Program-made: the position numbers and the translations under genes
From: an uncultured Clostridia bacterium
GTDB taxonomy: Bacteria > Bacillota > Clostridia > Christensenellales > Borkfalkiaceae
Reading direction: 5' to 3'
Assembly (NCBI GenBank): GCA_947570625.1
Contig: CANOUP010000016.1
Coordinates: 1 to 44,697, forward strand
Length of the DNA stretch: 44,697 bases
Part shown: positions 14,669 through 23,656 of the stretch, one piece after another
How positions within the stretch are numbered: the first letter of the stretch is position 1
How the letters are laid out: each line of letters begins with the position of its first letter
Notes under the pieces: model-generated
What the model was told of the DNA's origin: nothing
Seen by the model: only the letters and a program-made list of their open reading frames with translations
Databases searched by the model: none

Positions 14669-17035
14669 TTATAAGTTTACTCCCAGTCCTTTGAGTTTAC
14701 CCTGAACGTCGGAAAGGTTGCCCGTCGCGCTGTAATTTTTAAATCTCGCAAAAGTGTTGTAAGTGAGGAACGCAGGCGAACAAGCCGTTCTGTCTTTGTT
14801 CGTGAAGCCCATAAGCGTGCCGTCGGGAAGGTCGAACACGAGTTTGTCGTTTACGAACATCCAGCAGTGGTTGCCTATTCTCGCGAAAGCAAGCTTCGTA
14901 TAGTCGCTGTCCGTATATTTAATTCCCGGCACCGTCGTGCTCTGGTCTGCGTAATTCGACCATATATAATCCGTGCCCGCCGCGTTGCTTTCTACGTAAC
15001 CGACGTTCTGACCGTTGAAGTTTTCAAGGCAGTCTATGTTGAAGAATGCGAAATAGTTGTCCGCGCTCTTCAATACAAGTCCTATTTTGGGATATTTGTC
15101 GCCGATATAGTTTGTTCTGCGGTCAAGCACCGATATGGAAGCTTCTACGTAAACGGAAGTGGAAACTATATCTTTGAAGAAGAGAAGCTGCGAGTTTCCG
15201 CACCATACTTTGTCGACGTACGCGTTTTCCGTGCCGTCGTCGTGGGTCAAATCGTAGCCGTAGTGGCTGACGTAATTTCCCGCTTTGCCGAAAGTAAGGC
15301 TTTCGTATACGGGTATGGGATTGACCTCCGCGGGGTTGGTGTACTTGTACTCGTTTGCAAACGCTTTAACGGGTCTGGGGTTTGAAACTTCCTTGCCGAG
15401 AACCATTATTTCGTTCAGCGCCGTCGTCTTGCCCTTTTCGGCTTTAAGCGTAATCTTAATCTCGTTTACGGGCAGTTCGTCAAACTCGATGATACTGCTC
15501 GTGCCGGGGTTCATAAATTCGGAGAAAGCGTCCGCGCCCCACTCGTCGTCGAAGGGGATATTTTCGAACTTGACCGACGAGGTCTTGTTATCTCCGCTCT
15601 TATATTTAAGCTCTATGCTGTCAACCGCTTTGAACGCCTCTTCGAAGTCCATACTGTTGTAGACGAGTATGGAGCGGGCGTTGACGAATTCGTCGAAGGA
15701 AAGCGTTATGGTAACGTCGCCTCCGTCCGTCCTGAATTCCTCGACATAGTCGTTGTCGTGGATTTTAAGCGTTTCGTCGGTGAGGTAATCGACCGAGCTG
15801 TCGTCCGCCGTGTTGCTGGAAGTTACGTTTGCAAGCTTTGCAACGTTTTTGTACCCCGAAATTTCTTCGGGCAGGGGCTGGTAAGCGTACGTGGGTCCGT
15901 TGCAGTGCATAACCTTCTGTCCCTTGGAGTTGGTGACGAACGAAATAGTATCCACCGCAAGCGCGCGTCCGTCGCTGACGTCGCTTCTGTTGCGGAAGGT
16001 GTGATAAGCCATTATAAGCTTATCTCCGCATTTGATGAAGCTGTTGTGACCCGTGCTCGCGTTGGTGTTCCACGCGGGGTCGGCTATGAGAACCGTTCCT
16101 CCGTCGCTCGGCTGAATTTTCGTATACTTGCCGAGGGGCGACGTGGAAACCGCCTGCCTTACCTGATACTGCGGACGCGTCCAGTTATACACCGAAAACG
16201 TGAGGAAATACGTTCCGTCCTCGTACCAGATGAAGGGACCTTCGTTAACGGTGTCGTACCCCTGTCCTTCGTTTATGTCCTCTACTTTGGAGTCGACCGT
16301 GGTTTTGAAAAGGTGCGTAAGCTCTACAAGCGACGAATAGTCGGGGTGAAGCCAGTCCTTCATATGCACGCCGAAAATCGTCTGCGAGTGTCCGAAGCTG
16401 TAACCAGAATAATACAGGTACCTCTCTCCCGACACGGGGTCGACGAACGGGTGCGCGTCAATCGATTCGTTGCGCGCGAGTCCGGGCGCGACGAGCGGGT
16501 TTGCCGACGTAAAGTCGTAAGAAGGCTTGGTTTCGTCGAACGCAACGAAAGGTCCGTAAGGATTTTCGGAATAAGCGACGCTTATGTACTTGCGCTCGCT
16601 TCCCTTCTCGTTCCAGTCCGCGTTGTAGAACATTAAATACAGTTCCTGCTCTTCGTCGTAAATGACTTCGGGCGCCCAGTGGTTGGTAAAGCCCCAGGTT
16701 CTGTCGAAGTTGGGCTGGTAGGCGACGGACTTGTATTCCCAGTTCGTCAAATCCTTACTGCGCCAGCACTGTATGCCGAAACAGCCTACAAGGTCGCTCG
16801 TTCCGTACGCATAGAAATAGCCCGCCTCTTCGCCCTTGTCTACGTAAATCACCGAGGGGTCGGCGATTTCGAATTCCAGCTCGTTTAAATAGTATAAATT
16901 CTTATTGTAGTTTTCCGAATCGTTTATCGAATCGTAAGTTTTGTATGCGACGTTCTGTTTCGCACAGCCGACTGCCGACAGCATTGTAACAGATAACACG
17001 CCCGCCGTCAATAATGAAATGAATTTTTTGCTCAT
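14669..17035 (-). CDS. GH43 lipoprotein with discoidin-like and lectin-like domains
   Basis: 788 residues. Lipoprotein signal with lipobox SAVGC (Cys24). GH43 propeller about 50-395 with general base Asp59 (EIADPS), Asp193 (SIDAHP) and acid Glu265 (VNEGPF). Then a F5/8-type beta-sandwich (about 410-560) and a C-terminal jelly-roll, LamG/DUF1080-like domain (about 580-770) that resembles those in the 956-residue lipoprotein of this operon. The enzyme is therefore anchored outside the membrane and cuts arabinose or xylose linkages on the polymer. AAGGAG precedes the ATG. It lies 17 bases after the permease gene. Confidence 0.88.
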   Translation of the reverse strand: MSKKFISLLTAGVLSVTMLSAVGCAKQNVAYKTYDSINDSENYNKNLYYLNELEFEIADPSVIYVDKGEEAGYFYAYGTSDLVGCFGIQCWRSKDLTNWEYKSVAYQPNFDRTWGFTNHWAPEVIYDEEQELYLMFYNADWNEKGSERKYISVAYSENPYGPFVAFDETKPSYDFTSANPLVAPGLARNESIDAHPFVDPVSGERYLYYSGYSFGHSQTIFGVHMKDWLHPDYSSLVELTHLFKTTVDSKVEDINEGQGYDTVNEGPFIWYEDGTYFLTFSVYNWTRPQYQVRQAVSTSPLGKYTKIQPSDGGTVLIADPAWNTNASTGHNSFIKCGDKLIMAYHTFRNRSDVSDGRALAVDTISFVTNSKGQKVMHCNGPTYAYQPLPEEISGYKNVAKLANVTSSNTADDSSVDYLTDETLKIHDNDYVEEFRTDGGDVTITLSFDEFVNARSILVYNSMDFEEAFKAVDSIELKYKSGDNKTSSVKFENIPFDDEWGADAFSEFMNPGTSSIIEFDELPVNEIKITLKAEKGKTTALNEIMVLGKEVSNPRPVKAFANEYKYTNPAEVNPIPVYESLTFGKAGNYVSHYGYDLTHDDGTENAYVDKVWCGNSQLLFFKDIVSTSVYVEASISVLDRRTNYIGDKYPKIGLVLKSADNYFAFFNIDCLENFNGQNVGYVESNAAGTDYIWSNYADQSTTVPGIKYTDSDYTKLAFARIGNHCWMFVNDKLVFDLPDGTLMGFTNKDRTACSPAFLTYNTFARFKNYSATGNLSDVQGKLKGLGVNL

Positions 17036-17052
17036 ATTTTCTCCTTTACGCG

Positions 17053-17955
17053 TCAGATTTTCATACCGCTAGTCGCAATGCCTTCGATGAAGTATTTCTG
17101 TGCGACGATGTAGATAACCAGCGCGGGTATAAGCGCGACGAGCGCGCCCGCCATAACTGTGGGGATATTGTAGGAATACGTACCCTTGAAGGACGCCAGC
17201 GCAAGCTGTAAGGTGTACCACTCGGGTTCGTGCAGATAGAGATAGGGTCCGAAATAGTCGTTGTATCCGCCGATGAAGCCCAGTATGCCCTGCGCGAACA
17301 GAGCGGGTACCGAAAGGGGCACCATTATCTTCCAGAATATCTTGAAGTAACCCATGCCGTCCAGCTTTGCCGCCTCTACCAGCGACGTCGGTATACCCGC
17401 GTAAAACTGGCGCATAAAGAATACGCACGTCGCCGCGCCGAACATTCCCGGAAGCATCAGGGGAAGGGGCGTATCTACCCAGCCCAGCATATCGTAAATG
17501 AGATACGAGGGCGTAAGCATAATCGTGCCGGGTATCATCATAGTGAGAAGAAGCGCCGAAAAGAATACGTTTTTACCCTTAAAGCGCAGTTTCGCAAACG
17601 CGTAAGCGCTCATTGCCGAAACGAAAAGACCTATAATCGTGGGCGGAAGCACTATTATTAAAGTGTTCAAAAAGCCCTTCAACATAACGGGTATTTCGCT
17701 GTCGTCTACGCCCGAAGTGTAGGTGAACACTTCCTTGTAGCCGTCAAACGACCACTTTTCGGGGAAGAAATGGAATACGGGGTCGCTGGCTTCTTTCCTC
17801 GTCTTGAACGAGGTGATTATAACCATCGAGAACGGAGCCAGTATCCATATTGCAAACAAAACGAGCGCCGTATAGATAAGAGTGAGAGAAACAATCTTTC
17901 TTATCTTCGTCATTTTGCTTGCGGTAAGTTTTAAACCGCTTTCATTCTTAATCAT
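17053..17955 (-). CDS. Sugar ABC transporter permease, MalG-like
   Basis: 300 residues with six predicted membrane helices. The family loop is clear: EAAKLDG...FFKIFWKIMVP-type EAA motif around residue 190-215, which docks on the ATPase. A GIATSGMKI ending is typical of this family. It pairs with the MalF-like permease just upstream, overlapping it by 8 bases in the sequence ATGATTAA. Together with the binding lipoprotein at 18869 it forms a CUT1-type importer for oligosaccharides. Confidence 0.93.
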   Translation of the reverse strand: MIKNESGLKLTASKMTKIRKIVSLTLIYTALVLFAIWILAPFSMVIITSFKTRKEASDPVFHFFPEKWSFDGYKEVFTYTSGVDDSEIPVMLKGFLNTLIIVLPPTIIGLFVSAMSAYAFAKLRFKGKNVFFSALLLTMMIPGTIMLTPSYLIYDMLGWVDTPLPLMLPGMFGAATCVFFMRQFYAGIPTSLVEAAKLDGMGYFKIFWKIMVPLSVPALFAQGILGFIGGYNDYFGPYLYLHEPEWYTLQLALASFKGTYSYNIPTVMAGALVALIPALVIYIVAQKYFIEGIATSGMKI

Positions 17956-18856
17956 AGCTCACCCATAACTTGGACATAGCGAAATTGATTACCGTAAGCC
18001 CGACTATCAATATTGCGAGAAGCCATGCCGTAGCCGACGCAATGCCCATTTCGTAGTACTGGAACGCGCTTCTGTACAGGTAGAAAACTACCGTTACGCC
18101 GACGTTGTCGGGTCCGCCCGAACCGCTTATAATCTGCGGACGCGCGAACTCCTGCAATGCGCCGATTATTCCCGTTATAAGCAGGTAGAACGTAGTAGGA
18201 GAAATTGCGGGAATAGTGATGTGCCAGAAGCTTTTGAAGGAGTTGGCGCCGTCGACCTTTGCCGCCTCGTACAGAGAACTGTTGACGTTTGTAAGCGCCG
18301 CGCCGTAAAGAATTATGCCGTAGCCCGTGCCCGACCACACGCCCATTATGAGAAGGCAGGGAATAAACGTGTCCGCCCTGCCCCACCAGTTGACGGGTTC
18401 CTGTCCTTCGGGGGTGAATATCGCGTTGATTATACCGTAGTTGGTGTTGAAAATCCACTGCCACATTACGGTGATTGCAACGACCGAGCATACGTAAGGT
18501 ATGAAATAAATTGTCCTGAACACCTTTTTACCGCGCACGTTCTTTGTGAGAAGGAACGCGACCATAAGCGCAAGCGCTATGTTTATAAACGTAGCAACGC
18601 CCATATACAGGGTGTTCACTATTGACTTCCAGAACAGCGGGTCCTTTAAAACGGTGCCGTAGTTTTCGAACCCGACGAACCCCGCGCCCTCGAAAGTGAA
18701 GCCGTAGATATCCATAAATGACATGAATATCGCAAGTATCATAGGGATAAGTCCGAACAGCGCAAAGCCCAGCACGGGGCCCATAGACAGCGCGAAGCCG
18801 AATACTTCCTCCCTCTTCACCTTGATTTTTTTTCTGTATACTTTATCGATAAACAT
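17948..18856 (-). CDS. Sugar ABC transporter permease, MalF-like
   Basis: 302 residues, six membrane helices, with the EAA loop EAAKVDGANSFKSFWHITIP at about 190-210. The N-terminal 20 residues are basic and cytoplasmic. It is 12 bases after the binding-protein gene and overlaps the MalG-like gene by 8 bases. AAGGAG precedes the ATG. This is a standard CUT1 sugar permease. Confidence 0.93.
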   Translation of the reverse strand: MFIDKVYRKKIKVKREEVFGFALSMGPVLGFALFGLIPMILAIFMSFMDIYGFTFEGAGFVGFENYGTVLKDPLFWKSIVNTLYMGVATFINIALALMVAFLLTKNVRGKKVFRTIYFIPYVCSVVAITVMWQWIFNTNYGIINAIFTPEGQEPVNWWGRADTFIPCLLIMGVWSGTGYGIILYGAALTNVNSSLYEAAKVDGANSFKSFWHITIPAISPTTFYLLITGIIGALQEFARPQIISGSGGPDNVGVTVVFYLYRSAFQYYEMGIASATAWLLAILIVGLTVINFAMSKLWVSYD

Positions 18857-18868
18857 TGACGGCTCCTT

Positions 18869-20677
18869 TTAAGAGTTTGCCGAAAGTTTTTTCTTTTCGC
18901 TGTATTCGAGAAGGTTTGCAAACGTTTCCTTGTATTCCTTGCAGTCGTAGAACTCCGACATAGTCATTGTGCCGTTACGCACGGAACCGTTGAGGACGTT
19001 CGCCCAGTTGTCAATCCACTTTTTGTTGTACAGATACCACCAGTCGCCCGCGCCTTCGTACTTGGCCGCGTCGATGAAGATTTTGGCGTTCTTGGGGTTC
19101 TGTCCGTCGAGGAACACGGGGCTGTTTGCAAGTTTTTCCTGCAAGGGGATTGCAAATCCCGCTTTCGCCTGCAATGACTGACCTTCCTCGCCCGCGCAAT
19201 ACTCGATAAACTTCCACGCTTCGTTTGCAACTTTTGATTTACTGCTTATGCACAGAGCGACCGAACCGCTGTGCCCCGCTTCCACGCCGTGGACGGTGAT
19301 GTTGCCCGCTTCGTCGTACTTCTTGTACATGGGAAGGGGAGCGACGTCCCAATCGTATTCCGCGTCCATTTCGTTGCGGAACGTCGCGGTGATATAGCGC
19401 AGGTCGACAAGCATTGCAAGGTGTCCGTTCATGAACGAAGTCGTCTTACCCGCGTCGCCTCCGATGTCGGTGGGTCTGGGGGTTATGCCGTAGCCGTAAA
19501 GATTCTGTCCGTCGACGTTGTCGACTACCGTACTCGTCGAGGAAGCAAGACGTATAAATTCGGTGAAAGCTTCTCTCTGGCTGGGAAGCTTTACAAGCTT
19601 GCCCTCGCCCGCAAGTCCCTCCACTTCGGAAGTAACCTGATATGTATCTCTCCTGTCTACGTTGCCCGCAGGGTCGGACGAGTATGCCGACATATCGATT
19701 TTATCGGAGTATTCGATAATCTGACCTGCTTTATAAGTCTTATTGTTGACCTTGACTTCCTTGCAGTCGTCGGCGACTATGTAGTTCGCCGTGCTGTCCA
19801 TAAGCGTGAAGTCGTAGTAATAACCCGTATACTTTTCGTTGTCGGTGGGAATCTGCTGTATGCAGTCGCCTCCTACCGTCCAGCCGTAGTTGAACCACCA
19901 CTCGGTGAAGTAGCCGTAAGCCGACTTGTCTTTCAGTCCGTCGCGCATATAGCTTTGAACTTTGTTCGCGCACGCGACGGTTTCTTCCCAGCTCATGGGA
20001 ATCTGGTTATTGAAATACCACTGTCCGTTCATTTCGAAATAACCTTTTTCCTTGACTTCGCCGTTTATGCCGAGCTTGACTTTGGTATTGCCCCTGTCGT
20101 CCTCTCCGCCTGCGTTGAAATCTTTTAGCCCGTCCTCGTTGACGCTTATAATCTTTATTCCCGCGCCCGTGAAAAGAGTTTCGTTATAGTAAATGACGGT
20201 GGGTCCTATATCCTTGGGAACGCCGTAGTACCTGCCCTCGGGCGTGTTGGTAAGGCGGGTGTTGACGTCGTAGCGGTAACGCACGGTTACGTCGCTCCAC
20301 ATATCCTCTACCTTGTAAATGGTACTGCTTTCGATAAAGTCGGTAATGTCGTACAAAAGTCCCTGCTCGGCGTAAGCCTTATAACCGTTGTCGCCTACGT
20401 AGAACACGTCGGGCGCCTTACTGCCCGCAAGCGTAAGTCCGAGCGTGTCGCCGTACGAGTCGCCGGGTTTGGATACGAGTTTAACCTCTATTTCGCCTTT
20501 ATGCTGGGCGTTGAACTGTTTTGTTATCTCTTTGAAAACGCCGAGCTCGACGTCGTTGCAGTTTGCCCAGAAAGTAACCTTTGTTCCTGCGCCCGAACCG
20601 CCCGAACAGCCCGCCATAGCGACGGAACCCGCTATGCACGCGGTCATTGCAAGGGCTAATACCTTCAATTTCTTCAT
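18869..20677 (-). CDS. Sugar-binding lipoprotein of the ABC importer
   Basis: 602 residues. Lipoprotein signal with lipobox AMAGC (Cys24), followed by a Gly/Ser linker. The mature part matches the extracellular solute-binding family 1 fold (VTFWANCNDVELGVFKEI at the start; NGHLAMLVDLRY and WKFIEYCAGEEG late). At about 600 residues it is 150 or more longer than the usual 420-450; the extra sequence seems to lie in the middle (about 180-320), which may shape the site for a larger ligand. It gives the importer its specificity. Ribosome site AAAGGAG. It lies 22 bases after the 956-residue lipoprotein gene. Confidence 0.92.
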   Translation of the reverse strand: MKKLKVLALAMTACIAGSVAMAGCSGGSGAGTKVTFWANCNDVELGVFKEITKQFNAQHKGEIEVKLVSKPGDSYGDTLGLTLAGSKAPDVFYVGDNGYKAYAEQGLLYDITDFIESSTIYKVEDMWSDVTVRYRYDVNTRLTNTPEGRYYGVPKDIGPTVIYYNETLFTGAGIKIISVNEDGLKDFNAGGEDDRGNTKVKLGINGEVKEKGYFEMNGQWYFNNQIPMSWEETVACANKVQSYMRDGLKDKSAYGYFTEWWFNYGWTVGGDCIQQIPTDNEKYTGYYYDFTLMDSTANYIVADDCKEVKVNNKTYKAGQIIEYSDKIDMSAYSSDPAGNVDRRDTYQVTSEVEGLAGEGKLVKLPSQREAFTEFIRLASSTSTVVDNVDGQNLYGYGITPRPTDIGGDAGKTTSFMNGHLAMLVDLRYITATFRNEMDAEYDWDVAPLPMYKKYDEAGNITVHGVEAGHSGSVALCISSKSKVANEAWKFIEYCAGEEGQSLQAKAGFAIPLQEKLANSPVFLDGQNPKNAKIFIDAAKYEGAGDWWYLYNKKWIDNWANVLNGSVRNGTMTMSEFYDCKEYKETFANLLEYSEKKKLSANS

Positions 20678-20699
20678 GTTGATTTCTCCTTTTTACGGT

Positions 20700-23570
20700 T
20701 TATTTGGATTTGACTATAAGACCGTTGTCCGTTACGTACATACCCTTCGTCTTATAGGTGGAATTCATTGCTCCCAGATTTTCGTCGTCGAAACTGCACG
20801 TCCATACGTAGAACGGAAGCTCCGCGGCGGCGGAATTGGCGAAATACTTATAGGGGATAAAGAATTCAACAGTTGTCTTAAATCCCGCACTGCCGTCGGT
20901 TAACGTAATTTCTTCGACATTCGCCTGCGCGTTTCTGAAACCTACCGAACTGCTTACTCCGCCGTCGAGCCTGTTGTAGAAAGCAACGAAATGCGAAGCC
21001 GAGTTGTCGCCGTCGTTCTCCGTCATATCTGCGAGTTTGAAGTTGACGTTGGTAACGTCGCTCCACGACACGCCCTGAGAGAACTGTCTTTGCATAGTCT
21101 TTGTATATAAAGTAACGCTTGCGAACACGCCTGTACTGCCTTTGACGGCGACGGCTTCCACTCTCGTACCCGTCTTTTGGGTATGCGCGAAAGTCTGCTT
21201 TGTCGAAAGCACCTGCTCCGTCCATATTGCGTCGTCGAGCACGCCGTCGAAAGTCACTTCTTCGGTAACAGCCATATCGAGCTTCGCCTTGACCTCCGCC
21301 TCGTTATTGGTGCCGTAGCCTGCGGTCGCGGTAATGCTTCTGTTCATTCCGAGAATGCCCGCGACGAACTTTTCGTTTTCGATTGCGTTGTTCGTATAGG
21401 TAGCAACGACTTTACCGTCGGCGGTGAGGTATACCGTAGAACCGAGTTTCGCTATGCCGAGAACGACGGATTTATCCTCGATTGTGGGAGCGTACTTGCT
21501 GGTAACGCCCGTTTCCCACGTCCAGTTTCCGCCGTTGGGGCGAACCGCGAAATAGGTCTGCACGCGGTTGTTTGCCTGAATATTGTCTGCAAGGTCGATA
21601 TATCCGAATATCGTGTAGTTGTCGTTTATGAGCACCGCGCCCGCCTTGGTCCACGCGTCGTTGATGTTACCGCACTTTTCGGGCGAGGTAACGCTTGCTT
21701 CCGCGTAAAGCGTCTTATTCTCGGTTGCTCCCTTTATATAGAGTATCTGGTCGCCCGTGCCGGAGTTGACGGCTATGTCGCCCACTATGCTCCAACCTTC
21801 GGTATAGGCGTATCCGCTTTCGTTGTCGCCCACAGTATCGCCGTCCGCGCGCGTGCAGTGCGAAAGGAAATCGCCGTCGCTTGCGTCGTTGGTCGCCTTA
21901 TAACCGGTAAGCTCCAGTCCGAGCCCGAAGCACTTGACGCCGATTACTATGTCGCCTTCCGTCCTGTAAGTGGTAACGCCGACAAGCTTGTTACCGCAGT
22001 ACATATAAACGAAACCTTTGTTGTAGCAGACGGAAAGAGTAATTTCCTTGTTCGCCAGGTTCAGCGAACCCGCCGTATCGGCAAGCCCCTTCCAGCTGTT
22101 GTTCCAGTTGCCCGAGGAAAGCTTGCTGTATCCGAGCGAGGTTCCGACTATGTCGCCGAGCCCTATATCGCTTGCCTTGTTTGCTTCCGCGTCAGCGTAG
22201 AAGAATATACCGCTGTTGGTTTTGGCCGTATCGTAAACCATAAACCCGAATTTGGGGAATTTATCGTTTTTGTTGTAAACGTTGGTGATTTTGAATTTAG
22301 CCGTAGCGAACGACGTTTTGCCCGCCGTATGATAGAGCGCGATGTCGTTGTCGCCGTTGTGCCCTTCGAGGCTGACCTTTCTGTCCGCCCCGCCGTTGTC
22401 GCCCGACGTGTTCCAGTGCTGACCCTTTAAGACTATGTTTTTATACGAACCGAATTCGCCCGTTCCGAACATATAGTAGTTGTCCGTAAAGCCGTTTTCG
22501 TTAACGAGCGGGTAAGTGTCCGCGTTCGCGCTGATATAGTATTCGTCAATCGAAGCTTCGGTCGCACCGAACGCAAGCCCCGCCTTGTCGCTGTTTGCAA
22601 GCACGGGCAGAAGCGTGAGTTTGGACTGCGCCGTTTCAGCCGTTACGCCGATAGCACCGTACTCGGCGGTTACCGTGACGATATAGCCCGTCACCTTACC
22701 GCTTTCCGCGCTCCAAGGCTCGCAGTCGGCCGTAAAACCGTCGGCTTTCGCGGGTCCGTAAACACCGCCCGACGTTCCCTTCCGGACTTCGCTTTCGCCG
22801 TTCGCGTAGACGAGCACGGCGGTATTTTTATCCGTAATTTTTCCGTCCGCTTTGTCGCTGGTGCCGAAATAGAGGAAAACGCCGTCCTTTTCGGCAATGA
22901 CCTTTTCGTCGGATACGTAAGCAGTAACCGTAAGAGCGTCCGAACCGAAATCGAGGAAATACATTCCCTGCGCCTCGCCGCCCGCGGGGGCAAGCGACTT
23001 TACCGTAAGCACGCTTCCCGCAGGAAGGGGTTTTACTTCTGCCGAGGCCGAGTATTCCTGAACGACCGTCACGCCCGAAGCGGGCATTGCAAACGTGTAT
23101 TTATTGTTGCTGACTTCAACCGTTTTGCCGTCCACTTTCAAAGAAGCCAGCTGATAGCCGAAATCGGGTTCAACCGTTAAAGTTACGTTTTCGCCCTCCG
23201 CGTAGCCGTCGGCGTTATAGACAAGCCGTCCGCCCGCAACTTCGTTTACAGTCAGTTTGTATTTTATTTTTCCGAAAGTAACCTTGACCGTAACGTCCGT
23301 GTTCGGCATTGCGAACACCGTTTTGTTGTCCGCAACCTGCGCTTGGCTGTCGTTTATGAGGACGCTTTCGACGCAGTATCCGCTGTCGGGAGTCATAGTT
23401 ACGGTTATATCTTCTCCGGGTTCGGCAGTTTCCGCGCTAAGCTCCACCGTGCCGTTCCCGCTGTTTTCTACCGTTATGTTAAGTTTCCCGTTGTTGCACG
23501 CGGTAAGCCCGCAAATTGCCGTGACAAGAAGCAAAATCAGAAATAGTATTTTGGGTATTCGTCTTTTCAT
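20700..23570 (-). CDS. Multidomain surface lipoprotein, probable glycan-binding
   Basis: 956 residues. Lipobox GLTAC (Cys25). Residues about 28-105 and 106-175 are two InlB B-repeat-like units (PGEDITVTMTPDSGY and EGENVTLTVEPDFGY; each ends near FAMP). Two jelly-roll, LamG-like domains follow at about 350-560 and 590-770, sharing patterns such as KFGFMVYD and KAGAVLINDN. The C-terminal 180 residues begin TFDGVLDDAIWTE, the usual opening of CBM9/DOMON-like sugar-binding domains. No catalytic domain is seen. Role: surface capture of the polysaccharide next to the GH43 and GH31 enzymes; inferred from domains and operon. GAGGG precedes the ATG. Confidence 0.75.
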   Translation of the reverse strand: MKRRIPKILFLILLLVTAICGLTACNNGKLNITVENSGNGTVELSAETAEPGEDITVTMTPDSGYCVESVLINDSQAQVADNKTVFAMPNTDVTVKVTFGKIKYKLTVNEVAGGRLVYNADGYAEGENVTLTVEPDFGYQLASLKVDGKTVEVSNNKYTFAMPASGVTVVQEYSASAEVKPLPAGSVLTVKSLAPAGGEAQGMYFLDFGSDALTVTAYVSDEKVIAEKDGVFLYFGTSDKADGKITDKNTAVLVYANGESEVRKGTSGGVYGPAKADGFTADCEPWSAESGKVTGYIVTVTAEYGAIGVTAETAQSKLTLLPVLANSDKAGLAFGATEASIDEYYISANADTYPLVNENGFTDNYYMFGTGEFGSYKNIVLKGQHWNTSGDNGGADRKVSLEGHNGDNDIALYHTAGKTSFATAKFKITNVYNKNDKFPKFGFMVYDTAKTNSGIFFYADAEANKASDIGLGDIVGTSLGYSKLSSGNWNNSWKGLADTAGSLNLANKEITLSVCYNKGFVYMYCGNKLVGVTTYRTEGDIVIGVKCFGLGLELTGYKATNDASDGDFLSHCTRADGDTVGDNESGYAYTEGWSIVGDIAVNSGTGDQILYIKGATENKTLYAEASVTSPEKCGNINDAWTKAGAVLINDNYTIFGYIDLADNIQANNRVQTYFAVRPNGGNWTWETGVTSKYAPTIEDKSVVLGIAKLGSTVYLTADGKVVATYTNNAIENEKFVAGILGMNRSITATAGYGTNNEAEVKAKLDMAVTEEVTFDGVLDDAIWTEQVLSTKQTFAHTQKTGTRVEAVAVKGSTGVFASVTLYTKTMQRQFSQGVSWSDVTNVNFKLADMTENDGDNSASHFVAFYNRLDGGVSSSVGFRNAQANVEEITLTDGSAGFKTTVEFFIPYKYFANSAAAELPFYVWTCSFDDENLGAMNSTYKTKGMYVTDNGLIVKSK

Positions 23571-23609
23571 ATCAACCCTCGCTAATAATTTTGGAATTTT
23601 ACGCCCCGC

Positions 23610-23635
23610 GCGTTCCCCCCTTTCGGGGAGAACGC
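23610..23635 (-). other. Intercistronic GAAA-tetraloop hairpin
   Basis: In the minus-strand RNA an 11-bp stem with one U-G pair closes a GAAA tetraloop (23621-23624). The plus-strand RNA would have a C/A mismatch instead. No T-run follows, so it is not a terminator. It lies in the 86-base gap between two lipoprotein genes and may be a processing or stabilising element. Confidence 0.5.
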
Positions 23636-23656
23636 CGTGACGTTTATATATAGTTT

